Shown here piece by piece: positions 32,954 to 36,407 of a stretch of DNA of 36,407 nt. A model generated the notes under the pieces. It was not told the origin of the DNA. It searched no databases and worked only from the letters and a program-made list of their open reading frames with translations. The DNA comes from Thiopontia sp013349825. GTDB taxonomy: Bacteria > Pseudomonadota > Gammaproteobacteria > GCF-002020875. The DNA is taken from NCBI GenBank assembly GCA_963981015.1, contig CAXCCG010000014.1, positions 1 to 36,407 on the forward strand, given 5' to 3'. The position numbers and the translations under genes were made by a program. How positions within the stretch are numbered: position 1 is the first letter of the stretch; every line of letters begins with the position of its first letter.

Positions 32954-35206
32954 CTAGACCTTAAAACGCTTCACCATCCCGTCCACCTCTTTTGCCTTGT
33001 CTGTCATTGATATCGCTGCTGCAGAGGTCTCTTCAGCCAGCGCCGCATTCTGCTGTGTACCCTCCTCCAGAGAGTTGACGGCCTGATTGACAAGATTGAT
33101 CCCGCTCAACTGTTCTGCACTGGCAGCAGAAATCTCAGCAATGATATCACCGACCTTCTTGACGGCTGTGACAATCTCTTCCAGCACCTCACCGGACCGG
33201 TTGACCAGTTCAGTACCCATTTCAACTTTCTCACTCGAATCATCGATCAACTCTTTAATCTGTTTTGCTGCCGCAGCACTGCGACCGGCCAACTCTCTCA
33301 CCTCCATCGCAACTACCGCAAAGCCTCGACCTTGATCCCCCGCACGGGCTGCCTCGACTGAAGCGTTAAGTGCCAGTAGGTTGGTCTGGAAGGCAATAGC
33401 GTCAATTACACTAACAATCTCTGCAATCTTACTGCTTGAACTATTGATCTCATCCATCGCAGTGACTGCCTGACTCACAATATCACCACCACTATTAGCC
33501 TTTCCACGAGCATCACGTGCCAGCATGTCCGCCTGCTGTGCATGCTCTGAATTATCCCGAACGGTCCCCGTCAGTTCCTCCATAGAAGCCGCTGTTTTCT
33601 CTAGTTCACCCGCCTGCTGTTCAGTGCGCCCACTGAGGCTATTGTTGCCTGCAGAGATCTCATTTGCAGAGGTATGCATATCACTCATTGCCATACGTAG
33701 CTGACCAATGATCTCTCGCAAATTAACAATTGTGCCGTTTACATTCCCTTTCAACTCATCAAATGAGCCATGGTAGTCACGCTCAACCGGTTGTGTCAGA
33801 TCCCCTGCTGCCATGGCGCCCATCACCACCGAGAGATCGTTAAAAATCATCTCCACCTGCTCAATCAGCGCGTTAATATCTTCACTCAGTGTTTTAAAGA
33901 AACCTTCTTTACCAGAAGTTACAATACGACGGGAGAGATCCCCAAGACGGGCGGAGGAGACAATATCCTCCACTTCGGACTCCATTGCCACCTCACCTGT
34001 TCGATCCATCCACTCCAGCGCTGTACCCAGGCGCTCTTGATGCTCATTAAAAACGGGAGTGGAGATCAAGCGTATCATCGACTGACCAATTCTTAACTCC
34101 TCCTGCCTGGAACGCTCTGTCTGCTCTATGTCCTGTTTCTGCTGCGCTGGTGAAGGGTGGAATTCATAAAGGTTGCTACCCACAAAGGTCTCTGCACTCA
34201 GCTCACTGAGATCCATACGCAGGCTCTCCAGTGTCTCCGCAAGAGTGTCTGCTGAAGACTGGTTTTGATAGATAATTTTGTGGCCTGCATCGGCTACAAC
34301 GACATTGGTATTACAGACATCCAGAGCCATGCGAATTCGCTGTGCTTCATCGGCACGTTTACGGGTCGCTTCAATATCTGACTTCAAGTTTTTAATCATC
34401 ACTGCCATGGAAGCACCCAGTTGCCCCACTTCATCGCTACCGACAATATCTACCTCTTGATTAAGGTCCCCCTCTGCAATGCCACGGGCAATCTGGTTAG
34501 CACGATTCAGTGGACGGGTGATTGTTCCAGTCAGCACCAATGAAGCCAAAATTGTGAATATGGCCGTTGCCAGTAATACACCTGCAATCAGATTTCTGGA
34601 GGTCGCAATCTTTTCGCCGAACCCCTCGGACAAAACACGTATCTCCTGATTGGCCGTGACCACATCGGTACTCAGCACTTTAACTTTTCCCAATCCACCA
34701 CTTAGCAGTGTAACTTCATCAACCTGATTCCCTATATCAGCAGTAAATTGGTTCATCTTCTTCACAGTCTCAGAGAGGCTGATCAGCCCCTCACGCCGCA
34801 TGGTCTCCTCAATGTCGCCAACTGCATCATTTACATCTTCCAGGGTGTAGCGCACATCACTTTCAGGCATCTCTTCAACAATGCCATCCAACTCTTCGGT
34901 CAAATCAACCATAGCGGCTGAAAGCTGCTTGATTTTGCGCTCCAGTACCTTAACTTGCATGTTGGTACTGTTGATATCATCCGCAGTTGTCAACATCTGA
35001 TGGGTGATACCCGTCAGATGGTGATCTGCCTCGACAATACTGTTTTCTGTGATTTGAGAGTTATTGACTCCAGTGGCCGACTTACCAACGATCTCAAGAA
35101 AGCCTCCACTCAATGAACTAAATGAAGAGATGGTAATCGCTAAAACAGCTGCCAGAAACAGGCTGATGCTAATGCCACCTGCGATCAGTTTTAATCGGAT
35201 AGTCAT
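32954..35206 (-). CDS. Methyl-accepting chemotaxis protein with PAS domain
   Basis: This 750-residue receptor has membrane helices near 8-28 and 205-225, with a helical periplasmic sensor between them. Then come HAMP (TRPLNRANQIARGIAEGDLN), a PAS-like domain (about 290-410), a second HAMP-like part (about 440-510) and the signalling hairpin IAFQTNLLALNASVEAARAG. It reports ligand binding to the CheA kinase and so to the flagella. The middle PAS is of the same kind as the second PAS of the Aer-like receptor, so the two receptors share an ancestor for their cytoplasmic part. It follows the tandem PilJ-domain gene by 108 bp in the same direction and may use that protein as a periplasmic partner. 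No C-terminal pentapeptide is present. Confidence 0.93.
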   Translation of the reverse strand: MTIRLKLIAGGISISLFLAAVLAITISSFSSLSGGFLEIVGKSATGVNNSQITENSIVEADHHLTGITHQMLTTADDINSTNMQVKVLERKIKQLSAAMVDLTEELDGIVEEMPESDVRYTLEDVNDAVGDIEETMRREGLISLSETVKKMNQFTADIGNQVDEVTLLSGGLGKVKVLSTDVVTANQEIRVLSEGFGEKIATSRNLIAGVLLATAIFTILASLVLTGTITRPLNRANQIARGIAEGDLNQEVDIVGSDEVGQLGASMAVMIKNLKSDIEATRKRADEAQRIRMALDVCNTNVVVADAGHKIIYQNQSSADTLAETLESLRMDLSELSAETFVGSNLYEFHPSPAQQKQDIEQTERSRQEELRIGQSMIRLISTPVFNEHQERLGTALEWMDRTGEVAMESEVEDIVSSARLGDLSRRIVTSGKEGFFKTLSEDINALIEQVEMIFNDLSVVMGAMAAGDLTQPVERDYHGSFDELKGNVNGTIVNLREIIGQLRMAMSDMHTSANEISAGNNSLSGRTEQQAGELEKTAASMEELTGTVRDNSEHAQQADMLARDARGKANSGGDIVSQAVTAMDEINSSSSKIAEIVSVIDAIAFQTNLLALNASVEAARAGDQGRGFAVVAMEVRELAGRSAAAAKQIKELIDDSSEKVEMGTELVNRSGEVLEEIVTAVKKVGDIIAEISAASAEQLSGINLVNQAVNSLEEGTQQNAALAEETSAAAISMTDKAKEVDGMVKRFKV

Positions 35207-35314
35207 GTCAAACCCTCATTACTTTACTACTACATTAGATTCACAATAGATACAGACAGCGGCTGCGTGAAAGCTTCCCCTCGATGCGTAACACACAACC
35301 ACTGATGATCCCGC

Positions 35315-36232
35315 CTACTCAGCAGCAACCTTCTCATACATTCCAACAGCCTTGTTCATATTCTTCAGCAGAGGAAGATTGGTATTTGCCAACTGTTTAA
35401 CCTTATCTGCCGGAATATCTTTTGTCGTACTATTGGCCCCAAACTCTACAACTGGTTTAAATTTACCCCACAAGTCAGAGACCACTGCAAGCTGATCACG
35501 AATATGCTGCTGCTTGGTACCTGGAAGACCCAAGGTAGCATCCCCATCCAACAGACCTTTCAGGGTACGTTCAAACAGGCTATAGGTCTCCAGTAACGAA
35601 AGTTTATTGTCGTCACGCTCATATCCGTAGGCAACCAACAGAAACTCTTTACTCATTTTCTGGGTCAATATACGCTGCTTACCCGACAAGTTCAGTGTTG
35701 CTGCAAGCCCTTGAGCCCCTTTTAACCCACCCTTTTTGGCATCTTTTTCATAGAGTCCAACTGCTTTATTCATCTCTTTCAGTAATGGCAGGTTCATTTT
35801 TGCAACCTGTGCCACCTGACCACTGTTTACACTCTTGCTGGTGACCACTTGAGTCACTACCGGATGGAATCCAGCCCAGATTTTGTCAATCTTATCCAGT
35901 TGGCGCAGGATTCGCTTGCTGGAGGTCGGAGGAAGATGCAGTTCAGCACTTCCATTTCGAAGCCCTTTCAAGGTCTTATCGAAAAGCGCTGATGTCTTCT
36001 GAAGATTGGAAATATTGGTACTCTTATCAATATCCAGTGCCACCAGCATAATCTCCTTGCTCATTTTTTGAGATAACATGCGTTGCTTTCCAGATAGGTT
36101 GAGCACCACACCGTACTCTGCAGAGGTTGGCCCCGCTGCCAACACAGTCGATGTGAAACCAACCATCAAGCCGATAAAGAGTAGTAGAGCCTGAAGTGAA
36201 TAGGTAGAAACGGGTCGAATTACAGCTGTCAT
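35315..36232 (-). CDS. Exported protein with two tandem PilJ/NarX-type sensor domains
   Basis: From the ATG at 36232 (GGGAG ribosome-binding site about ten bases upstream) this is a 305-residue protein with a signal peptide (LQALLLFIGLMVGFTSTVLA). Two copies of one domain follow, 136 residues apart: the first starts NLSGKQRMLSQKMSKE (Arg51), the second NLSGKQRILTQKMSKE (Arg187). Each ends with NLPLLK.MNKAVG.YEK. This is the PilJ N-terminal family, related to the NarX P-box region, where the matching Arg binds nitrate. The protein has no transmembrane output or signalling domain, so it should be a periplasmic binding or co-sensor protein, perhaps for the chemoreceptor encoded 108 bp downstream. 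An upstream extension to 36403 would put 57 extra residues before the signal peptide and is unlikely. The ligand is unknown. Confidence 0.85.
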   Translation of the reverse strand: MTAVIRPVSTYSLQALLLFIGLMVGFTSTVLAAGPTSAEYGVVLNLSGKQRMLSQKMSKEIMLVALDIDKSTNISNLQKTSALFDKTLKGLRNGSAELHLPPTSSKRILRQLDKIDKIWAGFHPVVTQVVTSKSVNSGQVAQVAKMNLPLLKEMNKAVGLYEKDAKKGGLKGAQGLAATLNLSGKQRILTQKMSKEFLLVAYGYERDDNKLSLLETYSLFERTLKGLLDGDATLGLPGTKQQHIRDQLAVVSDLWGKFKPVVEFGANSTTKDIPADKVKQLANTNLPLLKNMNKAVGMYEKVAAE

Positions 36233-36407
36233 TGTTCTGAACTCCCATATTGATTTAAGTAATCTACGATGCACAGACTCATAATCTAAAAACTCATTTG
36301 CGCCTGAGCTATCTAAGTATGCTAGAGAGTCCCTCACAAAACACCTCATTTCTGTTAGCGGGCTATGCACATGACGTGAGTAACCCCTATATCTTGTGTT
36401 CACGATT

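Noticed and set aside
36233..36403. N-terminal extension of the tandem PilJ-domain protein
   Set aside because: It would place 57 polar residues before a clean signal peptide, while the ATG at 36232 has a good ribosome-binding site.
1..36407. CRISPR arrays, tRNA, rRNA, prophage or toxin-antitoxin genes
   Set aside because: No regularly spaced repeats, cloverleaf genes or matching protein families were seen.

Overview
The window looks like chromosomal DNA of a facultatively anaerobic, motile gammaproteobacterium. The hda / CDP-alcohol phosphatidyltransferase / purM / purN / DUF3108 block is a familiar gammaproteobacterial arrangement. A membrane-bound nitrate reductase operon with its own NarX-NarL system and molybdate transporter shows nitrate respiration. 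A DsrC-family protein beside the nar genes hints at a sulfur-oxidising relative (Chromatiales/Sedimenticola-like). That last placement is inference from gene content only.

Layout. 1-939 (minus): a partial glycerol-3-phosphate-type cytidylyltransferase preceded by a CDP-alcohol phosphatidyltransferase, probably a small head-group pathway. 940-1360: non-coding, with hairpins. 1361-4822 (minus): a hybrid histidine kinase with a periplasmic NMT1/THI5-like domain, PAS, HisKA, HATPase, two receiver domains and an Hpt domain. 4965-15185 (minus): narK-narK-narG-narH-narJ-narI followed, after an intrinsic terminator, by a cysteine-free DsrC/TusE homologue. 15186-15476: a divergent control region with a NarL-type 7-2-7 site and an FNR-like site. 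15477-18049 (plus): narX and narL, overlapping. 18137-19547 (minus): an HPP-family membrane protein, an IS5-type MITE, a PqqD-like protein and a small membrane protein. 19946-20440 (plus): a SlyD-like prolyl isomerase. 20485-21955 (minus): a REC-Hpt protein and a YqhA-family membrane protein. 22064-24577 (plus): modABC. 24699-29105: DUF2069, hda, CDP-alcohol phosphatidyltransferase, purM, a half-copy of the MITE, purN and DUF3108. 29191-36232 (minus): an Aer-like redox/energy-taxis receptor, an extended receiver protein, a decayed histidine-kinase fragment, a small membrane protein, a second PAS-containing chemoreceptor, and an exported protein made of two tandem PilJ/NarX-type sensor domains.

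How it fits together. NarK proteins import nitrate and export nitrite, NarGHI reduces nitrate at a molybdenum site, NarJ assembles it, ModABC supplies molybdate, and NarXL senses nitrate/nitrite. The HPP protein beside narL may move nitrite, a role known only for plant and cyanobacterial relatives. The chemoreceptors at the right end probably steer the cell by redox state or electron acceptor. The most unusual items are the Cys-less DsrC homologue placed behind a terminator, the tandem P-box-like periplasmic protein, the broken hybrid-kinase remnants, and the MITE copies that shape the start or end of neighbouring genes. No tRNA, rRNA, CRISPR array or complete insertion sequence was seen.
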